In this document: piece after piece, positions 36,680 to 46,855 of the stretch
How the letters are laid out: each line of letters opens with the position of its first letter
Position numbering within the stretch: the first letter of the stretch is position 1
From: Pseudolabrys sp.
GTDB taxonomy: Bacteria > Pseudomonadota > Alphaproteobacteria > Rhizobiales > Xanthobacteraceae
Direction of reading: 5' to 3'
Length of the DNA stretch: 64,000 nucleotides
Assembly (NCBI GenBank): GCA_022841665.1
Contig: JALHRB010000010.1
Location: forward strand, 36,277 to 100,276
Notes under the pieces: model-generated
Seen by the model: the letters and a program-made list of their open reading frames with translations, nothing else
Databases searched by the model: none
Told to the model about the DNA's origin: nothing
Translations under genes and position numbers: made by a program

Positions 36680-38352
36680 GTGCCGCGTACCTTCGGCATG
36701 AGGATGAACTCCCAAGGGCTCGGCATCGGCCCGACCGGCACCTCGATCAGCGCCGGCTCGCGCCGGGCGAAGGCCTCGCGCAGCGCGATCCGCAATTCGT
36801 CCGGCCCGCGCGCGCGCCGTCCGGCCGCGCCGAAGCTCTCGGCATATCGCACGAAGTCCGGATTGGCGAGGTCGCAGGCGATCAGGCGGTTGCCGAACTG
36901 CTCTTCCTGGATGCGCTTCACGTTGCCGAAGGCGCCGTCGTTGAACACCACCGCCACCAGCGGGATGCGGTGGCGCATGGCGGTGGCGAGTTCGTTGCTT
37001 GTGTAGAGGAAGCCGCCGTCGCCGTTGATCGACAGCACTGGCACGTCCGGCCGCGCATGCTGCGCGCCCAAGGCCGTCGCATAACCCCAGCCGAGATTGT
37101 CCTGGTAGCCGGGCGACAGAAAGGTGCGTGGGCGATGCACGGGAAAGGCGAGGCGGGCGGCAAAGCCGATCTGCGTCACCTCGTCGACGAAGATGCCGTC
37201 CTCCGGCAGCTCGGCGCGGATGGCGTCGAGGAAAGCCATTTGCGGCGCGAGCTTCTGGAAGCGCGCGCGCATTTTCGTCTGGCGCTCCTTCATCTCGTCT
37301 TCGCGCGAAGCGCGGCGCGGATTGACGCGCGCCAGCTCGTCGATCAGCCGGCGCAGGATCGGCGCGGCGTCGCCGACCAGCGCGACGTTCGGCTTATGAA
37401 CCCGCGCGGGCTCATCCTTGTCGGCGTCGACGCGCACCACCTTGAGGTCGCGGTCGGTGCCCCAATGCGTGAACGAATAGAGCATGTGGGTGCCGATGCC
37501 GAACACCAGGTCGGCCTCGCGCCATAGCTCGTGGCCGAGCGGCAGCGTCACGCTGAACGGATTGCGGTCGTCCAGCACGCCGCGGCCGCGCCGGTAGCTC
37601 ATGACGGGGGCCTGCAACATGCTCGACAGCAGCGTCACCTCCAGCGAAGCGTCTTGCGCGCCGCCGCCGACCAAAATCAGAATGCGCTTGGCCTTGGCCA
37701 GCAGCTTGGCCGCGGCGCGCACTTTGTCGTCGTCGATCTTCGGCGGGCGCGGCGGGGCGGGCGGCGCGATGGCGGCAACCTTGCCGCGCTTGCCCCAGAC
37801 GTCGATGGCGCATTCGAGCGCGGCCGGGCCGGGGCGGCCACTCGCCATGGCGCGAATCGCCTTGGCGACCTTGGGCGCGGCCTCGGCCGGAGCAGCGATA
37901 TAGCCGTAATTGTCGACCAGCCGCTTCACGATGCCGGCTTGGTCGCGAATTTCGTGCAAATGGCCGAGCCCGCGGCCGATGCCGCCGGACGGGATCTGGC
38001 CGATCAGGCCGAGCACCGGCGCGTTCATGCCGTAGGCGGTCAAAAGCGCCGCGCCCGAATTGAGCAGGCCGGGGCCCGGCACCACCGCGTAGGCCTGCGG
38101 TTTTCCGGTCGCCAGCGCTGCGCCCAGCGCCATATAGGCACAGCCCTGTTCGTGGCGGCTGTGAACGACCTTGAGCCGGTCGCCGGCGCGCTGAAAGGCG
38201 TCGAACAGGTGGTCGTTATGGATGCCGGGCAGGGCATAGACGGTATCCAGCCCATGGGCGGTCAGGGCGGCGACCGCGGCCTCGGCGGTAGACATTTCGA
38301 CAAGGGCCCCCGAGGGCCGTTTGGCCTGTTTTTGGCGGCTCTTCTTGGACAT
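36676..38352 (-). CDS. Thiamine diphosphate-dependent enzyme, acetolactate synthase-like
   Basis: This 558-residue protein has the three-domain layout of the pyruvate oxidase/acetolactate synthase superfamily: an N-terminal pyrimidine-binding domain ([20 protein letters not shown]; the LPG-x-HND replaces the usual PGG-x), a central domain (about 190-330) and a C-terminal pyrophosphate domain with [18 protein letters not shown] and [10 protein letters not shown]. The catalytic-Glu region reads [14 protein letters not shown]. There is no regulatory subunit gene nearby, so ilvB is unlikely; the reaction is unknown. I chose the ATG at 38352. It is translationally coupled to rnd. Confidence 0.85.
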   Translation of the reverse strand: MSKKSRQKQAKRPSGALVEMSTAEAAVAALTAHGLDTVYALPGIHNDHLFDAFQRAGDRLKVVHSRHEQGCAYMALGAALATGKPQAYAVVPGPGLLNSGAALLTAYGMNAPVLGLIGQIPSGGIGRGLGHLHEIRDQAGIVKRLVDNYGYIAAPAEAAPKVAKAIRAMASGRPGPAALECAIDVWGKRGKVAAIAPPAPPRPPKIDDDKVRAAAKLLAKAKRILILVGGGAQDASLEVTLLSSMLQAPVMSYRRGRGVLDDRNPFSVTLPLGHELWREADLVFGIGTHMLYSFTHWGTDRDLKVVRVDADKDEPARVHKPNVALVGDAAPILRRLIDELARVNPRRASREDEMKERQTKMRARFQKLAPQMAFLDAIRAELPEDGIFVDEVTQIGFAARLAFPVHRPRTFLSPGYQDNLGWGYATALGAQHARPDVPVLSINGDGGFLYTSNELATAMRHRIPLVAVVFNDGAFGNVKRIQEEQFGNRLIACDLANPDFVRYAESFGAAGRRARGPDELRIALREAFARREPALIEVPVGPMPSPWEFILMPKVRGT

Positions 38353-38534
38353 GACGGGGACCCGGCTACGCGAGGCCCCAATCTGCCGAGGCCTCCTGAG
38401 TCTGTCGAGCCGGTTGGCCGCCGTTGCCTTGACAAAGCCCACCCCCCATGCGCTTTCCTGCCGGCCGTAGCGCGGCTGGCGAAGGCGGGTCGCGCGCCTC
38501 CCACCCATCCTGAAATCGTCTCTCGGAACCGGTC

Positions 38535-40331
38535 ATGCATCGTTATCGCTCACACACCTGCGGCGCGCTTCGCGAGGGCGATATCGGCAAGTCCGTGCGT
38601 CTGTCCGGCTGGTGCCACCGCATCCGCGACCATGGCGGGCTGCTGTTCATCGACCTGCGCGACCATTACGGCGTCACCCAGGTGGTGGCCGATCCAGACA
38701 GCAAAGCGTTCAAGCTGGCCGAGACCTTGCGCGCGGAATGGGTGGTGCGCGTCGACGGCAAGGCCCGCCGCCGTCCCGCCGGCACCGAAAATCCCGAGCT
38801 GCCGACCGGCCAGGTCGAGGTCTACATCGACGAGATCGAAGTGCTGGGCCCCGCCGCCGAACTGCCGATGCCGGTGTTCGGCGAGCAGGATTATCCGGAG
38901 GAGATCCGGCTCAAATACCGCTTCCTCGACCTGCGGCGCGAGAAGCTGCACAAGAATATCATGCTGCGCGGCCAGGTGATCGACTCGATCCGCCGGCGCA
39001 TGAAGGAGGGCGGCTTCTTCGAATTCCAGACGCCGATCCTCACCGCGTCGTCGCCGGAAGGCGCGCGCGACTTCCTGGTGCCGTCGCGCCTGCACCCGGG
39101 CAAGTTCTACGCGCTGCCGCAGGCGCCGCAGCAGTTCAAGCAGCTCATCATGGTGGCGGGCTTCGACCGCTATTTCCAGATCGCGCCCTGCTTCCGCGAC
39201 GAGGACGCGCGCGCCGACCGCTCGCCCGGCGAGTTCTACCAGCTCGACCTCGAGATGAGCTTCGTGACGCAGCAGGACGTGTTCGACGCGGTCGAGCCGG
39301 TGATCCGCGGCGTGTTCGAGGAATTCGGCAACGGAAAGCCGGTGACGCCGAAGTTTCCGCTCATCCCCTATGCCGAGGCGCTGTCGAAATACGGCACCGA
39401 CAAGCCCGACCTGCGCAATCCTATTGTGATGCAGGACGTGAGCGAGGCCTTCCGCGGCTCCGGCTTCAAGATCTTCGCCAACATTCTGGCCGGCGATCCG
39501 AAGGCCGCGGTATGGGCGATCCCCGCGCCGAAGGGCGGCAACCGCGCTTTCTGCGACCGCATGAATTCATGGGCGCAAGGCGAGGGTCAGCCCGGCCTCG
39601 GCTATATCTTCTGGCGCGAGGGCGAGGAGGGCGGCGCGGGCCCGCTCGCCAAGAACATCGGCCCCGAGCGCAGCAAGCAGATCGCCGACCAACTGGGTTT
39701 AGGCGTCGGCGACGCCGTGTTCTTCGTCGCCGGCCAGCCATCGAAATTCGTCAAGTTCGCCGGTCCTGCGCGCACCAAAGTGGGCGAAGAGCTCGGCCTC
39801 ATCGCCAAGGACCGTTACGATTTCTGCTGGATCGTCGACTTCCCCATGTTCGAATGGAACGAGGAAGAGAAGAAGATCGACTTCTCGCACAACCCGTTCT
39901 CGATGCCGAACATGAGCGTGGAGGAGTTCCTCGCGCTCGATCCGAACGACCACGACAAGCTGCTGTCGATCAAGGCGATCCAGTACGACATCGTCTGCAA
40001 CGGCACCGAATTGTCGTCGGGCGCGATCCGCAACCACCGTCCCGAGGTGATGAAGAAGGCTTTCGCGATCTGCGGCTACGGCGAGGACGTGCTGGAGGCG
40101 AAGTTCGGCGGCATGCTGCATGCGCTCTCGCTCGGCGCGCCGCCGCACGGGGGCATCGCGCCCGGCATCGACCGCATCGTGATGCTGCTGGCCGGCGAGG
40201 AAAACATCCGCGAGGTCACGCTGTTCCCGATGAACCAGAAGGCGGAAGACCTGATGATGGGCGCGCCCTCGGAGGTGACGCCCAAGCAGCTCAAGGAGCT
40301 GCATATCAGGCTGGAACTGCCGAAGAAGTGA
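38535..40331 (+). CDS. aspS: Aspartyl-tRNA synthetase, bacterial type
   Basis: This 598-residue class II synthetase has an OB-fold anticodon-binding domain (about 1-105; [20 protein letters not shown]), the catalytic core with motif 2 ([20 protein letters not shown]), the bacterial GAD insertion (about 290-430) and motif 3 ([16 protein letters not shown]). In organisms with GatCAB and no AsnRS it may be non-discriminating, but the window does not show that. Its stop directly abuts the convergent DUF2254 gene. Confidence 0.97.
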   Translation: MHRYRSHTCGALREGDIGKSVRLSGWCHRIRDHGGLLFIDLRDHYGVTQVVADPDSKAFKLAETLRAEWVVRVDGKARRRPAGTENPELPTGQVEVYIDEIEVLGPAAELPMPVFGEQDYPEEIRLKYRFLDLRREKLHKNIMLRGQVIDSIRRRMKEGGFFEFQTPILTASSPEGARDFLVPSRLHPGKFYALPQAPQQFKQLIMVAGFDRYFQIAPCFRDEDARADRSPGEFYQLDLEMSFVTQQDVFDAVEPVIRGVFEEFGNGKPVTPKFPLIPYAEALSKYGTDKPDLRNPIVMQDVSEAFRGSGFKIFANILAGDPKAAVWAIPAPKGGNRAFCDRMNSWAQGEGQPGLGYIFWREGEEGGAGPLAKNIGPERSKQIADQLGLGVGDAVFFVAGQPSKFVKFAGPARTKVGEELGLIAKDRYDFCWIVDFPMFEWNEEEKKIDFSHNPFSMPNMSVEEFLALDPNDHDKLLSIKAIQYDIVCNGTELSSGAIRNHRPEVMKKAFAICGYGEDVLEAKFGGMLHALSLGAPPHGGIAPGIDRIVMLLAGEENIREVTLFPMNQKAEDLMMGAPSEVTPKQLKELHIRLELPKK

Positions 40332-41627
40332 CTACCTGTTGGCGCGCTTCGGCTCGCCGCTGCCGGCCTGCGCCAGCGCTTTCGCGGCGCGGGCTTCGAG
40401 GTCTTTCAAATCCTCTTCCGCCGGAATGCTGCGCTTGCCGGCGTCCAGAACCAGCTTCAGGTGCTTTTCCAGCGCCGGGCGATGCAGGTCGTCAGCCTGT
40501 TCTAGCAACTGGCCGATGTTGTCGGCCATGCGGATCAGCACAGCCGGAAGCGCCTGTTGGCGGATCTGGTTGAAAGCGGCATCGCAAATTCCTTCAAAGG
40601 TAGAAACCGGCGTCACCAGCCGCGTCTTGCCGCCGCCGTCCCGCCACACGCTTTTCGCCGGGCTGCGCGTCATGATCAGGCCGAGCGACAAGGTCATCCG
40701 GTCGACCACCGCGTTCGCCGTGTCGGGATCGTTGATGCCGGGCGACAGCGCGCGCAGCGCGATCTCCACCAGTTGCCGCACCGAAAACTCGATGTCCTGA
40801 ACCGAGGTGCGCTCGCGACCGATCACCATCGCGCCCACCACGGCCTGGCACAGGCCATCGTTCTCGGCGGCTTTCTTCGGCGTGATATAGGCGAACACAC
40901 GCCCGGGCAGCGCGTGCTGGCCGGGTCGAATGGCGAGCTCGACGTGCGCATCCGCTGCGCAGGCGGCCGCGACGATTCCGTCGTAATCGATCGCCTGCAC
41001 ATAGCCGCCATGCGACAGGTGAACCGGCGCGCCCTGCTGCTTGAGCTTGGGCTCTTCCGGCTGCTCTGTCGCGTCCGTCGGCATCATGCGGATGACGTCG
41101 GCGTCGAGCCGCGCGCCGACACGGTCGATCACATTGTCGGCGATGATCGAATAGGCGAGGTGGTGCACGAACAGCACCAAAGTGACGACGCAGATCAGCA
41201 CCAGCACGGTGCCGCCGGTGACCGCCAGATTGGGCACCGAGTCCTCCGGTCCGTACGCGCCTCGCAGCACCAGCAGCAGATAGACCACTGTGCCGACGAA
41301 CAGGCCGAGCGTGCCTTGCGTCCGCCGATCGCTCATGAAGTTGCGGATAAGCCGCGGGCCGAGCTGCTGCGCGGCGAGCGTCAGCACGACCATGGTGATG
41401 GAAACCACCAGGGTCGCCATGGTGATCATCGCGGTCACCAAGCTGGAGAGGAACTGCGGTGCCTGATTCGAGTCGCCGTTGAAGAGGAACCAGGCCGAGC
41501 CACCCACATTCAGGTCGATGTTTAGCGCGGCGTAGGCCAGCACGCCGGCCCCGGCCACGATGGCCAGCGGCAGTGCCCAGAGACTGGCGTGCACACTTGC
41601 CCAGATGGTCAGCAGACGAGTGATCAT
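40332..41627 (-). CDS. DUF2254 family membrane protein
   Basis: This 431-residue protein has four membrane helices in its first 170 residues (SLWALPLAIVAGAGVLAYAA; VTAMITMATLVVSITMVVLT; LGLFVGTVVYLLLVLRG; GTVLVLICVVTLVLFVHHLA) and a soluble C-terminal part with ISPGINDPDTAN-type text (ALSPGINDPDTANAVVDRM). This matches the DUF2254 family, whose function is unknown. It ends exactly where aspS ends, tail to tail. Confidence 0.88.
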   Translation of the reverse strand: MITRLLTIWASVHASLWALPLAIVAGAGVLAYAALNIDLNVGGSAWFLFNGDSNQAPQFLSSLVTAMITMATLVVSITMVVLTLAAQQLGPRLIRNFMSDRRTQGTLGLFVGTVVYLLLVLRGAYGPEDSVPNLAVTGGTVLVLICVVTLVLFVHHLAYSIIADNVIDRVGARLDADVIRMMPTDATEQPEEPKLKQQGAPVHLSHGGYVQAIDYDGIVAAACAADAHVELAIRPGQHALPGRVFAYITPKKAAENDGLCQAVVGAMVIGRERTSVQDIEFSVRQLVEIALRALSPGINDPDTANAVVDRMTLSLGLIMTRSPAKSVWRDGGGKTRLVTPVSTFEGICDAAFNQIRQQALPAVLIRMADNIGQLLEQADDLHRPALEKHLKLVLDAGKRSIPAEEDLKDLEARAAKALAQAGSGEPKRANR

Positions 41628-41719
41628 GCGGCTCCGGCGCTCAAGCCTGGCTCACGTTGAAGTTCGGGTCCGCCGCCGGGAGCGCGGGGAGGAGCTGTTA
41701 GAGGAACCTGCAGGTAGTG

Positions 41720-42643
41720 TCACTTCTCCGGCAGCGGAATGAACTCGATCTCATCCCCCGGCACGTTGCCGAAATGGCCGGCCTTCCAGTCCGCCTTGGC
41801 CTGCTCGATGCGCTCCTTGCGCGAGGACACGAAATTCCACCAGATGTGGCGCGGGCCGTCCATCGGCGCGCCGCCGCACAGAACGAAGTGCGCGTCAGTG
41901 ACGGCCTTCACGGTGATCTTGTCGCCCGGCTTGAACACCAGAAGGCGTCCCGGCTCGAAGGTGTCGCCCGCAATGTCGATGGTGCCGTCGACGATATAGA
42001 GCGCGCGTTCCTCGTGGCCGGCGTCGACCGGCAGGCTCGCGCCCGCCCGCATGACGATGTTGGCGAACATCGTCTCGTGCGTCGTTTCCACCGGCGAGGT
42101 CTCGCCGTACAGCGAGCCGATCACCACGCGCCCGAACATGTGCGTGTCGCGCACCAGCGGGAATTCGTCCACCTCGTGATGCGCGAAGGCCGGCGCCATC
42201 TCCTCCTTGGCCGCGGGCAGCGCGACCCACATCTGCAAGCCGTGAATGGGGCTCCCGGTCGTGCGCAGCTCCGTGCCGGTGCGCTCCGAATGCACGATGC
42301 CGCGCCCGGCGGTCATCAGGTTGATTTCGCCCGGCTTGATCGGCGCCTCGGTACCGAGACTGTCGCGGTGCATGATCTCGCCGTCGAACAGGTAGGTGAC
42401 GGTGGCGAGCCCGATATGCGGATGCGGCCGCACGTCGAGCCCCGTGCCGGCGCGGAATTCGGCCGGGCCGAAATGATCGAAGAAGATGAAGGGCCCGACC
42501 ATGCGCGTGCGCGCCGAGGGCAGCGCGCGGCGCACCGAGAATCCGTCGCCGAGGTCGACCGTGCGCGGCGCGATCACCTGCGCGATGGCCTCGCACTGGT
42601 AGCGGTCGCCCGCCTCGGGGTCCTTGCCGGGAAAAAAGCTCAT
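41720..42643 (-). CDS. Pirin family protein (bicupin)
   Basis: This 307-residue cupin protein has the pirin metal motif HPHIGLATVTYLFDGEIMHRD in its N-terminal cupin (seen around residues 90-110) and a C-terminal cupin ending with the family phrase RHIWWNFVSSRKERIEQAK. Bacterial pirins include quercetinase-like dioxygenases and regulators; no substrate is evident. It is followed on the other side of a palindromic repeat by a glutathione S-transferase gene on the same strand. Confidence 0.92.
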   Translation of the reverse strand: MSFFPGKDPEAGDRYQCEAIAQVIAPRTVDLGDGFSVRRALPSARTRMVGPFIFFDHFGPAEFRAGTGLDVRPHPHIGLATVTYLFDGEIMHRDSLGTEAPIKPGEINLMTAGRGIVHSERTGTELRTTGSPIHGLQMWVALPAAKEEMAPAFAHHEVDEFPLVRDTHMFGRVVIGSLYGETSPVETTHETMFANIVMRAGASLPVDAGHEERALYIVDGTIDIAGDTFEPGRLLVFKPGDKITVKAVTDAHFVLCGGAPMDGPRHIWWNFVSSRKERIEQAKADWKAGHFGNVPGDEIEFIPLPEK

Positions 42644-42690
42644 GGTCTGGCACCTCTTGTCTTCTAACTATTCCGGCAAACGGAGCGTTC

Positions 42691-42790
42691 GTGTCCCGGA
42701 TGCGGTGCAGCGCGAAGCGTGCTCCGCTAATCCGGGACCTTCGCGATCCCGGGTCCGCAGCGCACCACTTCGTGCTGCGCTGCGCCCGGG
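42691..42790. repeat. REP-like palindromic element
   Basis: The gap between the GST and pirin genes contains GTCCCGGATGCGG with CCGCTAATCCGGGAC downstream, then GATCCCGGGTC and the inverted pair GCAGCGCACCACTTCGTGCTGCGCTGC. These nested hairpins fill most of the 160-base gap, as seen for other extragenic palindromes in the window, but the core differs from the 20684 and 21961 elements. Confidence 0.7.
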
Positions 42791-42803
42791 AAAAGCAAAA
42801 AAC

Positions 42804-43481
42804 TCAGCCCAACGTGACGAATTTCTGGCCCTTCACCGCGTCGCGCAAGCCGTAGAAGGCCTCGTTCACCTTGGCCCAGTTCGGCAGCTTGCTCATGGTG
42901 TCGAGCCAGCGCTTCACGTTCGGGTAGGGCGCAAAATCGACGCCGATGATCTCGCCCAGCGACACGATGCCGGCGCCGAAATAGTCGGCGATGGTGATTT
43001 CGTTCCCGCACAGATATGTCTTCTTGGGGCCGATCCAATGCTCGTCCATGATCTTGAGCCAGCGCTTGGCATTTTCCTTGCCGAATTCCAGCGTCGCCGC
43101 CTGCGCCTCGTCGCTGCGGCGCTTGAGGTGCGGAAAGAGCTGCGGGTAGCAGAGATTGTAGCCCCACTCGCGATAGAAGTTGGTGTTGATCCAGTCCATC
43201 ATCTCGTTGACCTTGGCGCGTGCCTTCAGGTCCTTCGGATAGGCCGGTGAGCCGATCTTGTCGGCGAGATATTTCAGGATGGCCGAACTCTCGGTCAGCC
43301 GGAGATCGCCGTCCTCGAGCATCGGCACCAGGCAGTTCGGATTGATCGTCGAATATGGCGGCTGCAAGTGTGCGCCGGTCATCAGGTCGACCAGTTCCTC
43401 GTCCAGCGCGATGTTGTTTTCGGCGGCGAACAGCCGCACCGGCCGCGACGTCATGGACACCGGATGCATGTAGAGCTTCAT
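42804..43481 (-). CDS. Glutathione S-transferase family protein
   Basis: This 225-residue protein has the N-terminal thioredoxin-like domain (MKLYMHPVSMTSRPVRLFAA; LVPMLEDGDLRLTESSAILK, with the glutathione-binding cis-Pro and Glu-Ser) and a helical C-terminal domain (about 90-220). Active-site Ser/Thr residues near SMTSRPV suggest a theta-like class. Substrate is unknown. Confidence 0.92.
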   Translation of the reverse strand: MKLYMHPVSMTSRPVRLFAAENNIALDEELVDLMTGAHLQPPYSTINPNCLVPMLEDGDLRLTESSAILKYLADKIGSPAYPKDLKARAKVNEMMDWINTNFYREWGYNLCYPQLFPHLKRRSDEAQAATLEFGKENAKRWLKIMDEHWIGPKKTYLCGNEITIADYFGAGIVSLGEIIGVDFAPYPNVKRWLDTMSKLPNWAKVNEAFYGLRDAVKGQKFVTLG

Positions 43482-43571
43482 GGAATTCCCCCGATATGGA
43501 TGGCCAAGCCTAGCGCAGACGCGTGCCTAGACCCAAATCACCGATTTGCGAACGGCGCGTGACGCCGCGGC

Positions 43572-44435
43572 CTATTCACGTGCCCCGAACAATCTCGCCG
43601 CGTTGCCGTTGGCGATGCGGCGGGCCTGCTCGGCGGGCAGTTGCGCCAGCCATGCGCGATAGTCCTTGAAGATGGTGTCGTAAGCAAACCAGCGCTCGTT
43701 GATCCAGGTGTCGGAGCCGAGCAGGAAGCGGTCGGAGTATTTGGCGAACAGCTCCCGCCACTCCGCCGTCAGCTTGCCGTCGCCGCCGGTGATGCCGCTG
43801 CGGTAGGACAGCTCCCCCCACAGCGCGTTCGGATGCGCGTCGAACAGCTGCGCCACGCGCGCCGGCGCGGTGGAGAAGCCGGTATGCGCCCAGATGATGC
43901 GCGCCTTCGGATTGTGCCGGAACAGGATGAGCAGGGCCTCCTCGTCGCAATGGGCGTGCAGATAGAGGTTGCGCTCCACAGCGAAGTCGACGGTCTTCTT
44001 CACCCATTCGGAGGCCGCCGCCTTGCCGTAGATGTGGAATTCGCCGATGCCGCGGTAATAGCCGCGCTCGTATTCCGTCTTGATCAGTTCGAAGATCGCC
44101 GGGTCGTTGAACCAGGTTTGGATGTCGGGGCGGGTCCGGTAGGGCCGGATGAACGGCACCACCCTGAGCTCCGGCCATTTGGCGTCCATGAGCTGGTGCG
44201 TGCCCTTGTTGGGGCGGCTGGTGGCGAGGATGCCGGTGACGTTGTTGCGGCGGAAAACCTCGCGCACCTGCTCCAGCGTATAAAACGGGTTCGGTTCCTG
44301 GTTGTAGTGCAGATGGGCGTCGAAGATCTCCAGCCGCTCCTGCTCCCGTACTTGTTCCCGCACTTGGGCGGCGGCGCCGCCGAGGCCGAGCGCGAGGGCG
44401 GCAAGCGCGGCCATAAGGCCATGGGAAATCCGCAT
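43572..44435 (-). CDS. Exported amidohydrolase-superfamily metal-dependent hydrolase
   Basis: This 287-residue protein has a signal peptide (MRISHGLMAALAALALGLGG, cut after AAAQ) and a TIM-barrel hydrolase domain with the metal motif IFDAHLHYNQE, then LYLHAHCDEEAL and IIWAHTGFS, and LLGSDTWINE at the last strand. The VREQVREQ just after the signal peptide is a short tandem duplication. The family includes periplasmic lactonases and decarboxylase-like enzymes; function is unknown. The in-frame upstream extension to 44567 lacks coding character. Confidence 0.85.
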   Translation of the reverse strand: MRISHGLMAALAALALGLGGAAAQVREQVREQERLEIFDAHLHYNQEPNPFYTLEQVREVFRRNNVTGILATSRPNKGTHQLMDAKWPELRVVPFIRPYRTRPDIQTWFNDPAIFELIKTEYERGYYRGIGEFHIYGKAAASEWVKKTVDFAVERNLYLHAHCDEEALLILFRHNPKARIIWAHTGFSTAPARVAQLFDAHPNALWGELSYRSGITGGDGKLTAEWRELFAKYSDRFLLGSDTWINERWFAYDTIFKDYRAWLAQLPAEQARRIANGNAARLFGARE

Positions 44436-44674
44436 CGAAAAGCTCCGTCCCTGACAGCTATGAGTAACCGCGCGAAGGCCGGCGATATTCCCGGCCGCAT
44501 GCGGCCCGTTCAAGCCCTGCCAACCGGAATTTAACGCTCCGCTAACCATAATATCCGCGCCGGCCACGATAATGCCGCTTAATTGGGCTGGCCGGCCATA
44601 GGCTTAATCTCGCCTTTACAGCGGCATGGCTGAGTACATTGACACCAGAGGTCGTGGGCGGCTTCGACACCAGG

Positions 44675-46270
44675 ATGGGGACGGTCGTGCGCGCGTTTTC
44701 GCGCCGGAATCTTATTGCGATCGGCCTCGGCGGGATGCTCGCCGGCGCATGTTTGGTCGGCTTCGATTTCTGGCTCAGCGGAGTCATCCACAAGCAAGGG
44801 CAGGAGGAGGCCGACGCCTCCGTCCGGCGCGCCGTCATGCTGTCGGAAACCCGGATCGCCCGCGTCGTCGACGAACTCGACAAGCTGGCCGCAGTCGGCG
44901 TCGGCTCCTGCGTGCCGGATCATGTGCGCGCGATGCGGCAGTCGGCTTTCGACACCACACCGGCGAAGGAATTTTCCATCGTCTCGCCGACCGGCGAAAC
45001 GCTCTGCACGCATCTCGCCCTGCCGCTCGGGGTGCGCAACCTCCTGTCCTCGGAACCGCTCGCCGGCAACGACAACTACATCGTCGACATTTTCGACATC
45101 CACGGCGGGCAACGCATGGTGCGGCTGCGCCGGCAGGCGGGTGAGGGCCCCAACAGCGTTGCCGCGCTGATCTCCTCGCAGCTTCTAATCCCGCAGGTAT
45201 CGACCAAGGGCAAAATATTCAGCGCTTTCGCTCATGCCAGCACGCGGGCCGGCGCGACCATTGGCGTGCACGGACAACGTCCGAACGAAGATTATTTCGT
45301 GTCGAAGATGACGTCGGAGAAATTTGGCTTCACGACCGAGGTCGCCATGCCGCGCGGCCCCGTGCGCAGCCAGCATGCCGACCTCAAATGGTTCGGCTTT
45401 TCGGTCATCGGTCTCGTCGGCCTGGGCATCGTCACCCTGATCGTGCTGATGCATACCGGTTCATCGGGCAATCCTGTCGATGAATTGCGCCGCGCGCTAC
45501 GGGCGGGTGAGTTGGTTCCCTATTACCAGCCCGTTGTCGACATCCGCTCCGGCCAGCTTCGTGGCGCGGAAGTGCTGGTGCGCTGGCGCAAGCCCGACGG
45601 CAGCCTGGTGCTGCCGGGCTCGTTTATCCCATTGGCCGAGTCGAGCGGGCTCATCCGCGAGATGACCCGCGACCTGATGCGCCGGGCCTGCGCCGAGGCG
45701 GGGCCCGCGCTCGGCCGCCGGCCCGGTCTGAAGCTGTCGTTCAACTTCGCCGGCCAGCTTTTCGGCGACGAGAGGATCGTCAAGGACGTGCGCAATGTCT
45801 TCTCCGGCTCGCCCCTGAAGATGTCGCAGGTGGTGCTGGAAGTGACCGAGCGCGACCCGATCGAGAACTTCACCGCCACCCGCCGGACCATCGCGGCCTT
45901 GCAGGGCCTCGGCGTGCGCATCGCCATCGACGACGTCGGCACCGGCCACAGCGGCCTGTCCTATATGCTCAAGCTCGGCGTCGACATCATCAAGATCGAC
46001 AAGATGTTCGTCGATGCCATCGGCACCGACCGCAACTCCACCACCATCGTCGAAACCCTGGTCGATCTCGCGCACAATATGCGCATGGACGTGGTGGCCG
46101 AGGGCGTCGAGAATTTCGAGCAGGTGATGCACCTGCGCGAGCTCGGCATCCGCTCCGCCCAGGGCTACGTGTTTGCGCCGCCGCTGCCGGGCAGCGCCTT
46201 CCTGCAACTGGTCGAGGCCATCGATCCGATGCCCGCGGCGCAGCCGGTTGTGGAAACGGCCGCTGCCTAG
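44675..46270 (+). CDS. CSS-motif EAL-domain cyclic di-GMP phosphodiesterase
   Basis: This 531-residue membrane protein has two helices bracketing a periplasmic CSS-type sensor domain (SCVPDHVRAMR, Cys79; a second Cys in TLCTHLALPLG) and a C-terminal EAL domain starting about residue 270. The signature reads EVLVRW (Glu299) in place of EAL; other catalytic segments are present: FNFAG, EVTERD, IAIDDVGTGHSGLSY and VAEGVEN, so it is probably active. In enterobacterial relatives the CSS cysteines respond to periplasmic redox state. An in-frame TTG at 44639 is an alternative start. Confidence 0.88.
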   Translation: MGTVVRAFSRRNLIAIGLGGMLAGACLVGFDFWLSGVIHKQGQEEADASVRRAVMLSETRIARVVDELDKLAAVGVGSCVPDHVRAMRQSAFDTTPAKEFSIVSPTGETLCTHLALPLGVRNLLSSEPLAGNDNYIVDIFDIHGGQRMVRLRRQAGEGPNSVAALISSQLLIPQVSTKGKIFSAFAHASTRAGATIGVHGQRPNEDYFVSKMTSEKFGFTTEVAMPRGPVRSQHADLKWFGFSVIGLVGLGIVTLIVLMHTGSSGNPVDELRRALRAGELVPYYQPVVDIRSGQLRGAEVLVRWRKPDGSLVLPGSFIPLAESSGLIREMTRDLMRRACAEAGPALGRRPGLKLSFNFAGQLFGDERIVKDVRNVFSGSPLKMSQVVLEVTERDPIENFTATRRTIAALQGLGVRIAIDDVGTGHSGLSYMLKLGVDIIKIDKMFVDAIGTDRNSTTIVETLVDLAHNMRMDVVAEGVENFEQVMHLRELGIRSAQGYVFAPPLPGSAFLQLVEAIDPMPAAQPVVETAAA

Positions 46271-46364
46271 GCCTCGGCCCGTCCCGCTTTCCGGCCGATT
46301 TGATCGCCGTCAACAATCCGGCTTACAAGAAGCCCATGAAGGGGACGAAACGGAGGGTAAAGCC

Positions 46365-46673
46365 ATGAAGAGGATTTTGACCGCTGTCGCCGCGCTGGCA
46401 CTGGTTGCTTTGATGCCCATGCGGCCGGCCGCGGCGCAGGACAATGTGCTCGGCGGTGCCATCATCGGCGGCGGCATCGGCGCCATCGTGGGCGGTGCGG
46501 CGACCGGCAAGGCCGGCGGCGCGGTCGCGGGCGGCATCATCGGCGCGGCGGCCGGCGCCATGATCGGCTCCCAGTTCGAGCCCCGCCGCGGCGGCTACTA
46601 CTGGTACGACGGGCGCTGCTGGCGCAAGCACCGCGACGGCAGCTACCACCGCGTCTCGCGCCGTTACTGCTGA
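46365..46673 (+). CDS. Small exported glycine-zipper protein
   Basis: This 102-residue protein has a signal peptide (ILTAVAALALVALMPMRPAAAQ), a glycine-zipper segment (GGAIIGGGIGAIVGGAATGK, continuing GGAVAGGIIGAAAGAMIGSQ) and a basic, aromatic C-terminus with two Cys (YYWYDGRCWRKH; RRYC). Glycine zippers usually pack in or near membranes; the tail resembles short envelope proteins of rhizobia. CGGAGGG precedes the ATG. It may be co-transcribed with the upstream EAL gene. Confidence 0.82.
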   Translation: MKRILTAVAALALVALMPMRPAAAQDNVLGGAIIGGGIGAIVGGAATGKAGGAVAGGIIGAAAGAMIGSQFEPRRGGYYWYDGRCWRKHRDGSYHRVSRRYC

Positions 46674-46695
46674 TCCAGCAGGCTTCGGCCCGCGA

Positions 46696-46722
46696 CAAAA
46701 AGGGCGGCCGAGTGGGCCGCCC
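46696..46722 (-). terminator. Rho-independent terminator for the glutathione peroxidase gene
   Basis: An 8-bp perfect stem (GGGCGGCC / GGCCGCCC) with a five-base loop is followed on the minus strand by TTTTTGTCG. It lies between two convergent genes, so it could serve both, but the T-run favours the minus-strand transcript. Confidence 0.7.
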
Positions 46723-46855
46723 AGTCTAAACGCCACGCGGGAGGAACCTCGCTACGGGTCGGCCATTGCCGCCGGCCCGCGTGACCGAATGTCAGGTTGA
46801 CAGTCGGTCACGGACGTCCCGATTCGTCAATTCGAATTTATCGGTTTTGTGACGA

